DNA of 64,000 bases, from positions 15,871 to 79,870 of the forward strand of contig NW_001865084.1 in the NCBI RefSeq assembly GCF_000002865.3, written 5' to 3'. This DNA is from Monosiga brevicollis MX1 (Eukaryota > Opisthokonta > Choanoflagellata > Craspedida > Salpingoecidae). Positions 1 to 10,132 of this stretch are shown here, piece by piece; the first letter of the stretch is position 1, and each line of letters starts with the position of its first letter. The position numbers were made by a program, and so were the translations under genes. Below the pieces are notes generated by a model. That model was not told the DNA's origin. It did no database searches and saw nothing but the letters and a program-made list of their open reading frames with translations.

Positions 1-1
1 A

Positions 2-208
2 GGAAATGATAATTATAATTTAAACTTATCAAGCAGAAGAGCTCAATCAACTTTACAATGGTTTATTAGTAAAGGCATAGAGAAGAAGCGCTTGTCTGCT
101 AAAGGTTATGGAGAGTCACAATTAATCAATAAATGTTCTAATGGAAAGGATTGTGAGGAAGACGAACATCAACTAAACAGAAGGTCAATGTTTCTTATAA
201 TGGACTAA
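2..208 (+). CDS. OmpA-family outer-membrane protein, C-terminal fragment (bacterial)
   Basis: Open frame entering from the left edge and ending in TAA at 206-208; only about 68 C-terminal residues are present. It carries OmpA peptidoglycan-binding features: NLNLSSRRAQ, then a helix with SKGIEKKRLSAKGYGE, and near the end CSNGKDCEEDEHQLNRRS. The paired cysteines before EEDEHQxNRR are typical of Bacteroidetes OmpA/Pal-like proteins, which anchor the outer membrane to the cell wall. The codons are AT-rich, there is no intron, and a bacterial-style terminator follows directly. All three differ from the rest of the window. It is most likely DNA of a bacterium eaten or co-cultured with the host, joined during assembly. 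Horizontal transfer is much less likely. Confidence 0.9.
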   Translation, partial: GNDNYNLNLSSRRAQSTLQWFISKGIEKKRLSAKGYGESQLINKCSNGKDCEEDEHQLNRRSMFLIMD

Positions 209-226
209 TTAATTTCCTACTTTGAG

Positions 227-261
227 AAAAGCCTTAACTTTTAAAAGTTAAGGCTTTTTTT
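227..261 (+). terminator. Rho-independent terminator after the OmpA fragment
   Basis: Perfect inverted repeat (AAAGCCTTAACTT and its complement around a short TTAA centre, stem roughly 228-257) followed by a T run to 261. It lies about 20 bases after the bacterial stop codon. This is a classic intrinsic terminator and supports a bacterial origin for bases 1 to about 270. Confidence 0.85.
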
Positions 262-276
262 GTGCTCCATTACTTC

Positions 277-290
277 GGGGGGGGGGGGGG
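277..290. other. G14 homopolymer at a probable chimeric junction
   Basis: Fourteen consecutive G separate AT-rich bacterial sequence on the left from GC-richer, intron-containing eukaryotic sequence on the right. The change of composition and gene style at this run suggests an assembly or cloning join. The exact breakpoint could be anywhere between about 262 and 310. Confidence 0.7.
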
Positions 291-369
291 TTGGCTCGGC
301 CGACCGGGGTGGCGGCTCAATTCTGTACGGTATGGCTTGCCTCTAACCGATATTTGGTGTGTACTACAG

Positions 370-3300
370 CCTATGCGCGTCACCAGTGTCGCCGATGATT
401 GCTTCGCCGCCATTGAGGGTGTCTTGACTCAAAAGAAACCCAACCTTGAAGAGCTCAAGTACGGACCCAATCCGGCTTGCTTGGTCTTCCGCCTCCCCCT
501 TACCCGGCAAAGCACATGAGCTACACCATTTGGGCACCTGCTCCTTCTTTGCCCTCACATGTTGTCGTGCTGGCCATTCTCACAATTGCCCGATTCCCTT
601 GCGCGTAGAGTTGTTTTTGAAAAGGCAGCGAGTGACGTCCGCCCACCCTTGCAAGATGCCCTCGAGCAGCTTTGTAACCAGATTGAGGTTTGTCCCACGC
701 CTCTCTTTGGGTGCCTTTGTGTGCAACACCTCTTTTGCGCCATCCTGACCCGCCATCTTGATCTTGCACATTGATGTTCTTGCCGTCTTGAAGGTGGGCT
801 TGGGTGAGACCTACGCCGTGTCGGCACTCCTCACTGAACCCGATGAGTCAGTCATTGTGGAAGCAGTTCTGCAACCCCATGTGGACAGTGTGCGTGGCTC
901 TTCAAACTTGGATGAGGTGACAATTCAGTGCCTATCCATTCGCGAAGAGACGTTGCGCAACTACATGCAACACTGTGGCTGCATCTCGGCCCTGGAGGAC
1001 AGTTCTACGCTGGTGCGCGAGCGTGGAAGCACCCTGAACAGCAGCATGCGCGCCCGTCGCTCCCGCCATCGCTTTCATTTTATCCAGGGCCACCGCTTCC
1101 GAGCCAGTTCCTACAAGAAACCCACCTTTTGCCACGTGTGCAACAATCTTATTTGGGGCCTCTATCTGCAAGGCTGGACCTGTGAGGACTGTGGCATGAC
1201 GATCCACAAGGATCGCGATCGCTTTGGCTACGCAAAATGCAACGAGCAACTGGGGGCCGCCGACAAGTGCCCGGGTGTCAAGCAAAAGCGCTCGCTCTTC
1301 CCCTCCCGCCGCAAATCGCGTAACCGCAGCAGTCGCTATCCCAGCAGCAATGGTACTGCGAGTGGTGCGAGCAGCCTGCGACCCTCTGAATCTGAGGGCT
1401 CGCGTTTAAATCCCGGCAACTCATCCGAGGCCCTCGCCGTCCCCGGTGGAGTTGCTTTTAACGAAGATGACATGCCTTCGGCTGCCGAGCTAGAGTCGAT
1501 CTCCCCGAGCCCCAAGTCACAGCGCGTGCCCCTAGAATCCGAGGGCAGCACCCGCAGCCTGGTTGCTCCTTCCATTGCAAGTGCCGCCTCGCCCGTCCAT
1601 GAGGTGGAGCCCAGTGAAGAGAGCCTGCTGCCTTACCCAAGCCTCCTCTCAGAACCTAAACTCTGGGACGACAGCGTGGTCGACCAAGGCGTACTCAAAT
1701 CCATTGGCAAGTCAGAGCACAAGCGCCAGCAAAGCATTTACGAGCTCGTGCAGACGGAAAAGGGCTACGTCCGCCACTTGGCCATCATGCAGCTCTTTCG
1801 CGAAACGCTGCGCGAAGATCGCGCTCTTTCAGAGGACAAGCTGTTTGATCTCTTCACTTCGCTTGATCAGGTCTACGAAAACCAACACCCGTTGGCCGAC
1901 GCCCTAGTGGAATGCCAACAAGAGGCTGCCGGGCACGCCATCAAGTTTGTCGGCAGTGCCTTCGTGCGCGGCTTTGCTCAGCTGGACCTGGATGCCTACG
2001 CTCAATTCTGCGCCAACCAAAAGCACGCGTGGCAACTCTACGATGACTACATTCTGGTATGTTCTTGAAGCACCAACATATGCGGGCGCCTCACTACCCC
2101 GCCATGCTCGTCTACAACGACTTTGGCACGCTGTCCTCTGACGCGATGATGGTCCTTGCACATCCCTTATAGAATAACAATCGCTTCGAGGCATCCATCC
2201 AGCGCTGTGAGCGCAAACCCATGGCTGAGCGCCTGACGCTCAAAGATTTTTTGGCCAAGCCTTTCCAACGCCTCACCAAGTATCCGCTCCTTCTCAAGGT
2301 ACGGGCTTGACTTTGCGCGTGTCAAAGAGTCCATCTTTTAATAATCACGTGAGTGTGCTCACCTTGAACGCGTCCCTGCCCCATTTCTTGGGTGGACAGG
2401 CTATCCTCAAGTATAGCAATGGCGATGAAGAAAAGGCCAACCTGGAGGCCGGCATTGAAGCGGCTAACCGTGCTCTCAAGCGCGTTGAGGATGCCATCCG
2501 CAAGAGCGAGGTCTGTTGAGTGTCCTCGCCGTCAGGACCAAGGGTCTGGGCTCAAGGCTCACTCGCTTAATGTAAATCTGCATCATAATCAGGATAAGCT
2601 CCGGCTCCAAGAGATTGAGGGTCAAATGGAAAAGTCTGGCCTTCTTCCTCTCGAGCGCATCGTCCTTCGAGGCTTATCTGAGTCTTCATTTGAGCTTGTT
2701 TACGAGCGTACGTTGGTGCTGGTCGACTTTTGTTTGCTTGATTTGCGTTGCTGTGGCGGTGGCGTGTCCGTTCACATTCATTCCTGGTATTGTCGTGGCT
2801 GTAGGCAACATCCACATACGTGTGGGCGAGAAGTTTGTGGAAATGCATGCCATTCTAATGAGCCACGCCTTGATTTTGTGCCAGATTAAGGATGATCGTC
2901 TTCTTGTCAAGGTGTGGCTTGCGGGTCGTGAATTTGTGTTTTGCCGGGAACTTTTCTCCTTTAGCCATGCATTTCGGCACCCGCCATTCCGTGCTTCAGG
3001 GAACTACGGGTGTGCTGACCGAGCTTCTTGTCCCACGAACGTAGCTCCCGGACAAGGGCAAGCGCCGATCACCGGTCATTGTTCTCAACTTGGCACTCGC
3101 GCGCCCAAATGCCACGGATGACAAATCATTCTATCTGATTTCTACTGCCAAACAAGAGGTTCTCAAGTGCTTTGCGGGGCAAATGTATGAGCTGCGCGTT
3201 GGCAGCAAAAAGGAAAAGGAAGAGTGGCTTCGACGCATTGCCCAAACGGTAAGGCATGGCTGCGGGTTCGGGCTGCGCAAAGGTAGAAGCCCTGTTCACT

Positions 3301-4336
3301 CACCACCGCAACCATCACTCATTCGTTCTGTCATATGACATTGATCATCGTCCCCAAACATAGTCCAAGGATTTCATGCACGCCATGGGTGATTACGGAG
3401 ACATTCTCATCAAGTCGCTGGCCGAGCAAGAGGCCGAGGCCGAGCGTGAGAAGGAGCGTGAAAAGGAACGAAAGAATCAGCACGCCGCCGGTCCGCTTGT
3501 CGCTGAGGACATGCCAGAGGATGTACATGCGGCCCTGAATTGGGCGCTCGATCGCATGAAGGTCAACAATGATGCCAATTTCCAGCTCCTGGCCAAGCTT
3601 GATGATCGCTTGCGCGAGGCAGGCTTGGCAGAGTTGGAAGCCAGGGCCACCAGCGACACTCGTTCCGTCTCTCCACACCGACATGATGTGAACCGCCGTT
3701 CCTTTGGCACACAGCGTCGTGCCGTGCGAGCACGCTACGGCTCAAGTGTGGGGCGCACGCGCAGTCAGTCCGCCTCGGTCGTTGTGGGAGAACAACCCCA
3801 CATCGAGATCATGCAGCCACCAGCTCTTCGTGAGTCTTCGGAAGCGCTGGAATGTGACGCTGAAACGTCTGACACTTCCTCGACGATACAACGGCGCCAG
3901 CAGAGACGGTCTCAGAGTTTGGAGGAAGGTTCTCACGCTTACCAGCATGGCTCACAGCTGGGGCATGACCGCAGCGTGAGTCCGGCTACAGAACACGATG
4001 TGGAAAAGAAGGCCCCTTTGGCTCGCGAGCTGGCCCTGGCTCGCGAAACCATTGGTGGTTTGCAAGCCAAGGTTGTTTACTTGCAACAACAGCTGCTGCA
4101 GGCGCATGACTCAAGCCGGCGATCAGCAATGCGGGACACGTCTGATATGCATAGCGGTAGGTGAACTGGTGTTTTCGTGATGGTGTCCTCCCTTTGCCTG
4201 CTTAGAGTGTTGGCATGGTTACAAAGCTCATACGTGTATGCGCCAAAATGCTTGCTCGATTGCAGAAGAAAGCAGCATTCGCTCTTTGCGGTTGGACGAA
4301 AGCGACTCAAAGCCTGCGCGAGAGTCTGCCGTTTAA
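370..4336 (+). CDS. Rho guanine-nucleotide exchange factor (C1-DH-PH-coiled coil)
   Basis: Spliced gene; exchange factor predicted to load GTP on a Rho GTPase at membranes or cytoskeleton. The 1.3-kb exon ending at 2056 encodes an N-terminal segment of unknown type, a C1-like zinc module ([20 protein letters not shown]) at about 1075-1280, a Ser-rich linker and the start of the DH domain ([17 protein letters not shown]). The exon 2173-2299 holds the conserved DH helix ([17 protein letters not shown]). Further exons at about 2400-2513, 2595-2700, 2804-2911 and 3043-3249 finish DH and give the PH domain, ending in [14 protein letters not shown]. The exon from 3364 is charged and coiled-coil prone; a last exon from 4266 ends in TAA at 4334-4336. 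C1-DH-PH order resembles the Lbc/GEF-H1 group. The first coding exons (about 370-455 and 604-686) are tentative, and the true 5' end may be lost at the chimeric join. Confidence 0.85.
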
Positions 4337-5611
4337 AGATTTTTGATGTGGATGACCTGTGACTGTTTTTTATTACTTTGGGCGCTGTCTGTTCATTCTC
4401 CATCTCTCTTTGAATGTTGGGTTGTCAGTTAGTCTTCCCTTTTGGTTTTGTTTTCCCCAGTTGTGACTAGGTGCCCCCTCTGACATGGCTTTTTGACTTG
4501 TACTTCCTTATCCTTACCTGCCCGTGTCTGTTGGGGCAATAGAAAAGTGCTTTCTTTTCTCAAGGTTTTTTAATTGTTTTACGTGGTATTTTTTTTTCTT
4601 TTTTTTTTGGTAATTTCATGTTCATCCCCGTCGTACTTGTCTCTTCTCATCACTCACCCTCGCCTCCATGGTGAACTTTGCTCTATGGCTAGTTGCTTTG
4701 ACTTGTGTTGAATCTTCGAATCCGAGCCGTGTGCTTTAACGATTGACAATAAGAATTGAGAGGAGGGAAATCTCGGGCTGATACGAGAGACGACTCAAGT
4801 TGAACGTAGAAAGGAAAAAAGAGAGAGATGATGGAGTCACATTTCCGTTTCGCAAAGATGTAACGGGCGGCGGCGAGCTTCGACCTCAAGCTCGACGGGA
4901 TCACAGCCGCGGCCTGACTCAAGGAGATGAAAAGTAGCCTTGCGGGTTGCGAAAGAATTCTTGTTCCATTCTCACGCACGGCTGAATCATTGGTCTTTTG
5001 CCTCGATAGCGATGGTGAACACTACCAATCCAGCGATTAGCTGATGCCGTTGGTGCGCAACGCTTTCAGAGCGTGACATGCTTGTTTTATGCTGCAAAGG
5101 CGACCAGACTGATTGGAATGGGTATGGCTGACTAGTTGGGAAAGTTGATTTTTTTTCGGAAAACGAGTGTGTTGGAAGTACCATCAAGATGCGATCGTTC
5201 CGCGCTCCCAGTTTGTCTTGGACAACGGGTTTCCCGTGACAGAGCGTGTGCAAGGCATGGCCATTTTGCAGCCACAACCAAGCCTGGTCCACAAACCAGC
5301 AGTCAGGGGCAACCGAACGGAGAACACGAACAGGCAACACTGCATCGCACCAAACCGCCGGAAAAGCGGCTTTTGAAGAAAAAAAAAGTTGAAAAAAAAA
5401 AGGAAGCAACAAAGAAGGCAGAGAGAGGGCAGTCTTGCGTGCAGCCCAGCGTGCCGAATGAGAAGAAGAAAAAGGAGGAGGAGGAGGAAAGCAGCAAAAT
5501 CAGTGCGAGAATGGGAAGAACAGAATTTCCACCAGAGGCAAAAGACAAGGAAACCTGTTTCTCATCGACCACCAATTGACATTCGGATCTGCGTGTTTCT
5601 TTCTGTCTCAT
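4337..5611. other. Convergent intergenic region, no confident gene
   Basis: Lies between the 3' ends of the RhoGEF (+) and the CHY zinc-finger gene (-). It holds T-rich tracts near 4560-4612, A-rich tracts around 5380-5402 and purine-rich DNA near 5460-5490. Open frames here have no recognisable domain and look like chance. Both 3' UTRs must lie here. Confidence 0.5.
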
Positions 5612-6371
5612 TTATGAGTTGAAACCCGTGCCTATGCTGCCAGCACCAAAGATGGAGTTGTCGTAGCGGCGGGCACGGGTAGGGTCACGCTCATCGCGGA
5701 GCATGCGGTGGTCGCTATGCGGCAATAGACAAGGCAAGGCGTGAGTCGTGCGATACAAATGTGACCTAGGGGACAAGGGAAAAGGGTGATCAACAGCAAT
5801 AACATACCCGTCTTCGCCCTCGATGCCAATAGTCAATTGAGGCGTTTTGGCAGGGATCATGAAGTGATTGTCGCAATGCGGGCAAAATTCGTCTGATTCT
5901 TCAAACTCGCTGTAGCACATACCAAGGCGGTCACGCCAGAGCAGGGTAAGTGAAAGAACACTCAAAAAAATACAACGAGAAGAGATAACTCTGGCAGAAA
6001 ATGTTCCGGCAACAGAGTCGGGCGCAAACAAAAGCAACAGCAACAGCAACAGCAACAGCGCGTACGGACCGTGAATCTTTGCGAAAGACCTTTTTGCACT
6101 TTTTGCAAGCAAAGACCATTTCATAGCTCTTTTTCAACTCGTGGGATTCAAACTCGTCGTGGCACTCGGGGCAATCATACCATTTTTTGCAGCAGGGTGC
6201 TCGCACGGCCACCTAGATGGTGTGGACAGATCCCGCGACTATCAGCCGCAGCACGCTTCAGCAGCAGCCAGCTGCTGGAAAGTCTGAAGCGTCACACGAG
6301 CAGAATGAAAGCTGGCAAAGTTGGACAAACGGTTGTATGCATACCTGGGCATTGAGAATGTGTTTGCACAT
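5612..6371 (-). CDS. CHY-type zinc-finger protein
   Basis: Small zinc-ribbon protein. Joined exons read MCKHILNAQ / VAVRAPCCKKWYDCPECHDE, then HELKKSYEMVFACKKCKKVF, then EFEESDEFCPHCDNHF, the C/H spacing of the CHY zinc-finger family (related to the N-terminal module of RCHY1 and yeast Hot13). The start is taken at ATG 6371, where homologues as I recall them begin this block. A GTC-repeat Asp-rich frame upstream (6616-6670 on this strand) might be an extra N-terminal exon, but no clean splice or ATG was found. The tail contains RMLRDERDP and ends in TAA at 5612. A 42-nt intron (5766-5807) is divisible by three and free of stops, so retention would only add 14 residues. Function unknown; zinc binding is expected from family. 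Confidence 0.8.
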
Positions 6372-6853
6372 GACGCCTGTGTTCAAAAATCTAGCACAAA
6401 AGGGCAACGGGTTCAGCCGACAGTCGTGTGAGGTGGCGGTGAATCGAAGAATCATCCCCCCAAAAAACCGTCTCTCTGGCCCTTGGTCACCATTGAATCG
6501 CAAAAAACAAAACAAAAAAACACACACACACACACACCAACACCACCCGCATGTAGATGAGGCGACACTGTTCCACCCCTCCCCCCCCCGCAACAACGTA
6601 CCCGCTGCCGCTGCCGTCTTCGTCGTCGTCGTCGTCGTCGTTGTCGTCGTTGTCGTCGTCTTCGTCGTCTTCGAAATTGACTTTAACGCCAACAACAGCT
6701 TCGATACGGAAGTGTGACACACAACACGTTTTGCACACTTTTCCTTAACGACACCGGTGCGAAATGAATGTGTTCGCAACATGCGTTGTATACTAAGTGT
6801 GATGACAACAGCTGTTGTGTACACTTTCATGACCGACAGCTGTTGTGAACAAA
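6372..6853. other. Divergent upstream region of CHY protein and ERp44, with GTC repeat
   Basis: About 480 bases between the two divergent starts. It contains a CA-rich stretch near 6518-6540, a C run near 6588, and a (GTC)n-like trinucleotide tract at 6616-6670, which would read as poly-Asp on the minus strand. It probably holds both 5' UTRs and promoters. No TATA-like element stood out. Confidence 0.5.
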
Positions 6854-9677
6854 ATGTCAGCGAACAGCAACAGTGCAACACGGTCAATTGACGTGTTCAA
6901 GATGATGGCGCCACTGAGCTCGACGTCGAGGGTGCTCTGGACGGCAGCGCTGGTGCTGCTGGTCGGTGGTCAATATGGCAGTCGCTCTTTTCAGGGTGGG
7001 TCAGTGACCCTGGTGGCGGCGGAGGAGGTGGAGGAGCCCGTGATTCAGCTGACTGATGAGAACTTTGATCATGTTCTCTCCGATTATGAGGTGGGTTGAT
7101 TGAGAGTGAGAGATGTCAGCACCTGCCCGAGGGCGTGCGGCGCTGCGATGAGCCACGTCGAGTTGGGCGGTCGCCGTGTGTGAGGTGGTGAGGTGGTGAG
7201 GAGGGGCGGGGGTGGCAGGGTGCGAGGAGGAGAGGACAGCGTTGGTGCAACTAGTGTAGGTGTTGGTAGCAGGGGGGTCTGTGGGAAGGCTGGAATGAGG
7301 CGCGGCGATCGAGGCTCTCAGCGTAACATGATTCGGGCACTTGCCAGAGTTCAAATGGCGCTCTCGTCGCCATGACATGCCTTTCTCAGCGAGGGCGATG
7401 TTGGCACCAATGAGCAAAGGCGCACGAAACATCCTGATTGACGTGCGGATCTGTACTTGTATCCTCACCACCGCCTCCTTCTCTTGCATATGCGGCAAGG
7501 TGGTGCTTGTCAACTTTTATGCCGACTGGTGCCGGTTCAGCCAAATGCTCAAGCCTGTCTACAAGCAAGCCGCGCAACTCCTGGGCTCGAGTGTCAATGC
7601 CAAGCTGGGCCAAGTGAACTGCGAGGATCCACGTAAGATTTGTGATGTTCCAAGTCCAGTATGACCGCGCTCCTGCGTCGTTCCGCACGGCGCTCGTGCT
7701 TCGCGCGTGTCTGATGCGGCTGTTGGCTGTGGCAATGGGGATGGATTGCACGGGTGCAGGCGCTCAGCACAAAAAGTCTGAAAATGGCATCACCAAGTAC
7801 CCCACCATCAAGGTCTATCGCAATGGCAAGGTACATTCATGGCCCAGATCGCCCTCTCCCGCTTCACACAGCCCGGATCGCCCTCTTCAGCTTCAAACGT
7901 CTCTGCGCCAGGTCTGGGCACTCACCATCTTTGTGGGTGTCTTGCCGTGATCATTGCCAGGCATTGCGCTCCGAGTATCGTGGTGCACGTACGCCAACGG
8001 CCATTGAGGCTTTTGTGCGCGAACTTTTGGCCGACGCTGTTTTCAATGCCCAAAGCAGCGAAGAGGTTGACAAGTTTGTCGCCCAACACCACAAGGCTGT
8101 TGTGGGCAACTTTGCCAGCGAAGAGCACCCCTTTGTTTCCACCTTTCGCGACATTGGTGAAGGCATGCGCGATGAATGCCGTTTCGTCTCGCGTTTTGGG
8201 TTCGTCTGCGCTCGCGGCCGTGGCTGCGTTGCAAGGCTTGGGGGGTCGGTCGCTGGTTTTACTGCTCTGCTCGCCCACGCTCATGATTGAATCTTATATA
8301 CTATTGTTGTGCAGCCCCGTGGCGGGAGGTCAAGATTTCAAGTTTGAATTCCGCACCAAAGCCGACTACCACACATTTGGCGGCGAACTGACGGAAGAGG
8401 CCTTTCGCACTTGGGCCACCGAAGAGTGTACCCCTCTGGTTCGCGAAATCACCTTCTCCAACGGCGAGGAGCTGACTGAGGAAGGTCTTCCCTTTATCAT
8501 TCTCTTTTACAACCCCAGCGACATGCACGCCGTTCAGCAGTTCACACGCGTTGTGCGCAACCACCTCGCCAAGTTTCGTGGCATTGTCAACTTTATTACT
8601 GCGGATGGCACCCTCTTCACGCACCCTCTTCAGGTACTTGCATCGAATGGCCTCCACTCGAATGCTGCCCGAAGGGAGGACCTCTTACCAAGTGTCAACC
8701 TGCCTCTCATCGTATCCTCGGGTGCCCCCGCTCCCTTCCTCTCTTTCCTTCCGCAGCACGTGGGCAAGTCTCGGGCGGACCTGCCCATCCTCGCAGCCGA
8801 TACTTTCCGTCACATGTACCTCTTCAAGAACTTTAAGCGCATCCACCGTGATGGCGTTCTGGAGAGCTTTATCAACGACATTTTGAGCGGTTCGAGCTTC
8901 TGCCTTCCATGCCGTTCTTATTGTCGCGTGGGTCGAGTCATTCTTTTGATGAGTCTCACCTGCCTGTTGCGTGATTGGTCATCTGTTGCAATCGGTTGCG
9001 CTGTCCCTTTCCCTCACGCGTGCAGGCAAGATGCATCAAGAGCTGCACAACCCCCAACTCCGTCGCGATGCGGGTCAGGACCCTTACGCCGACGTTTACA
9101 ACGATTACGAAGACGGTACGGACTCGGTGTTTGCTCAACTCCTTTTCCTTGAGCACTGGCAGTATGACGTACTCCGCCGCGGCTTGTCAAACATGCGCCT
9201 GACCAGCTGACTTGGCTGCTATACATAGAGCCGGATCCTGATGCACGAAAGGAAACAATCAAGGAGCAGCTCGAGGACGCACAGCAGCTGAAACAGCAGC
9301 AGGAAAAGAACGCGCAGGCCGTTCAAGATGCCGAATCTGCAAGCCAACGCAAGGCACAAGATTTTATCAATCAGAAGAAGGTTAGTGCTCCTCCTGCTTT
9401 CGCAGGTGATCGCTGCACGCATACTACCATGGATCTGCAAGGCCTCAAACTTAATATCACGCACCGCACGGTCTAACGGTCGGGGATGCTTATGTGAGTG
9501 TAGGAACAAGCGGCGCGTACCGGCGGCGTGCATGCGACCGAGGCAGTCGAGGCCAAGGCGTCCAAGGAGCACGAGGAGGCGGATACAGAGCATGCCGTGC
9601 CCGTGCGCGTGCGCTCAGTCATGAACCGATTATCTCCTTCAAACAATCGTTACACGTTGCTGCGTGATGAACTCTAA
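6854..9677 (+). CDS. ERP44: ERp44-like thioredoxin-domain ER chaperone
   Basis: Protein-disulfide-isomerase family member of the early secretory pathway; ERp44 retains Ero1 and unassembled disulfide-linked clients by thiol-mediated retrieval. Exon 1 (ATG at 6854, or 6902 giving MMAPLSSTSRVLW) encodes a hydrophobic signal peptide then EEPVIQLTDENFDHVL. The next exon has FYADWCRFSQML: the active site is CRFS, the ERp44 signature, with Ser in place of the second Cys. Then come the cis-Pro region KYPTIKVYRNG and the second and third thioredoxin-like domains (8340-8890) with LPFIILFY and HMYLFKNFKRI. A Gln/Glu-rich tail follows, and the last exon (from 9504) ends RYTLLRDEL-stop at 9675-9677: an RDEL retrieval signal, as in animal ERp44. 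About ten exons with short introns. Identity is strong from CRFS plus RDEL. Confidence 0.93.
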
Positions 9678-10132
9678 ATCGAGCAAAACAGGGGAGAATT
9701 GTTTGGTATCGGAGCCCTGCCCTGCTTTTCTCACTCACTTTTTCTCTTCCAGCTCCCAATTTTTGTTTTTGGGGCACGAAAATGCCACAAAGAGAGCGCT
9801 CTGCGAGTCGCTGCCCAAATGCTTTTGGCTTTGTGCATTGCGCCTGTTCCATTCCTGCTTCTTCGGTCCTTGTGCTCTTTGTCCGTGATCGTTGTCATCA
9901 TCTTCGTTCCTTTTCTCTGCTTTTTTTTCTGAGTGTTTCGCTTGTTCCCAATTCAATTGTTTGCATTGACCAACTTTCATCTCTTACTGGCACAATGTGA
10001 AGTGTGGAAGGATTGGCAATGTGGCTTCAACATGCAATCAGCAACGAGATCCGCTGTAAGTCCGGTCATCGCACAGCGACGAACAAAAAGTGAGCGGCTC
10101 CGTAGCGGTGGCGGGCCTGGCGCTGGTGACGA
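9678..10132. other. Convergent 3' region between ERp44 and SPAG1
   Basis: 455 bases, T-rich around 9740-9930, between two converging stop codons. Contains the 3' UTRs; no gene or structured element seen. Confidence 0.5.

Noticed and set aside
1-270. Horizontal gene transfer of an OmpA gene into the eukaryote
   Set aside because: The fragment is at the scaffold edge, keeps bacterial composition and terminator, has no intron and abuts a G14 run; a chimeric join is far simpler.
4987-5412. 141-residue minus-strand frame between the RhoGEF and CHY genes
   Set aside because: No recognisable domain, no splice partners and composition like 3' UTR; left unassigned.
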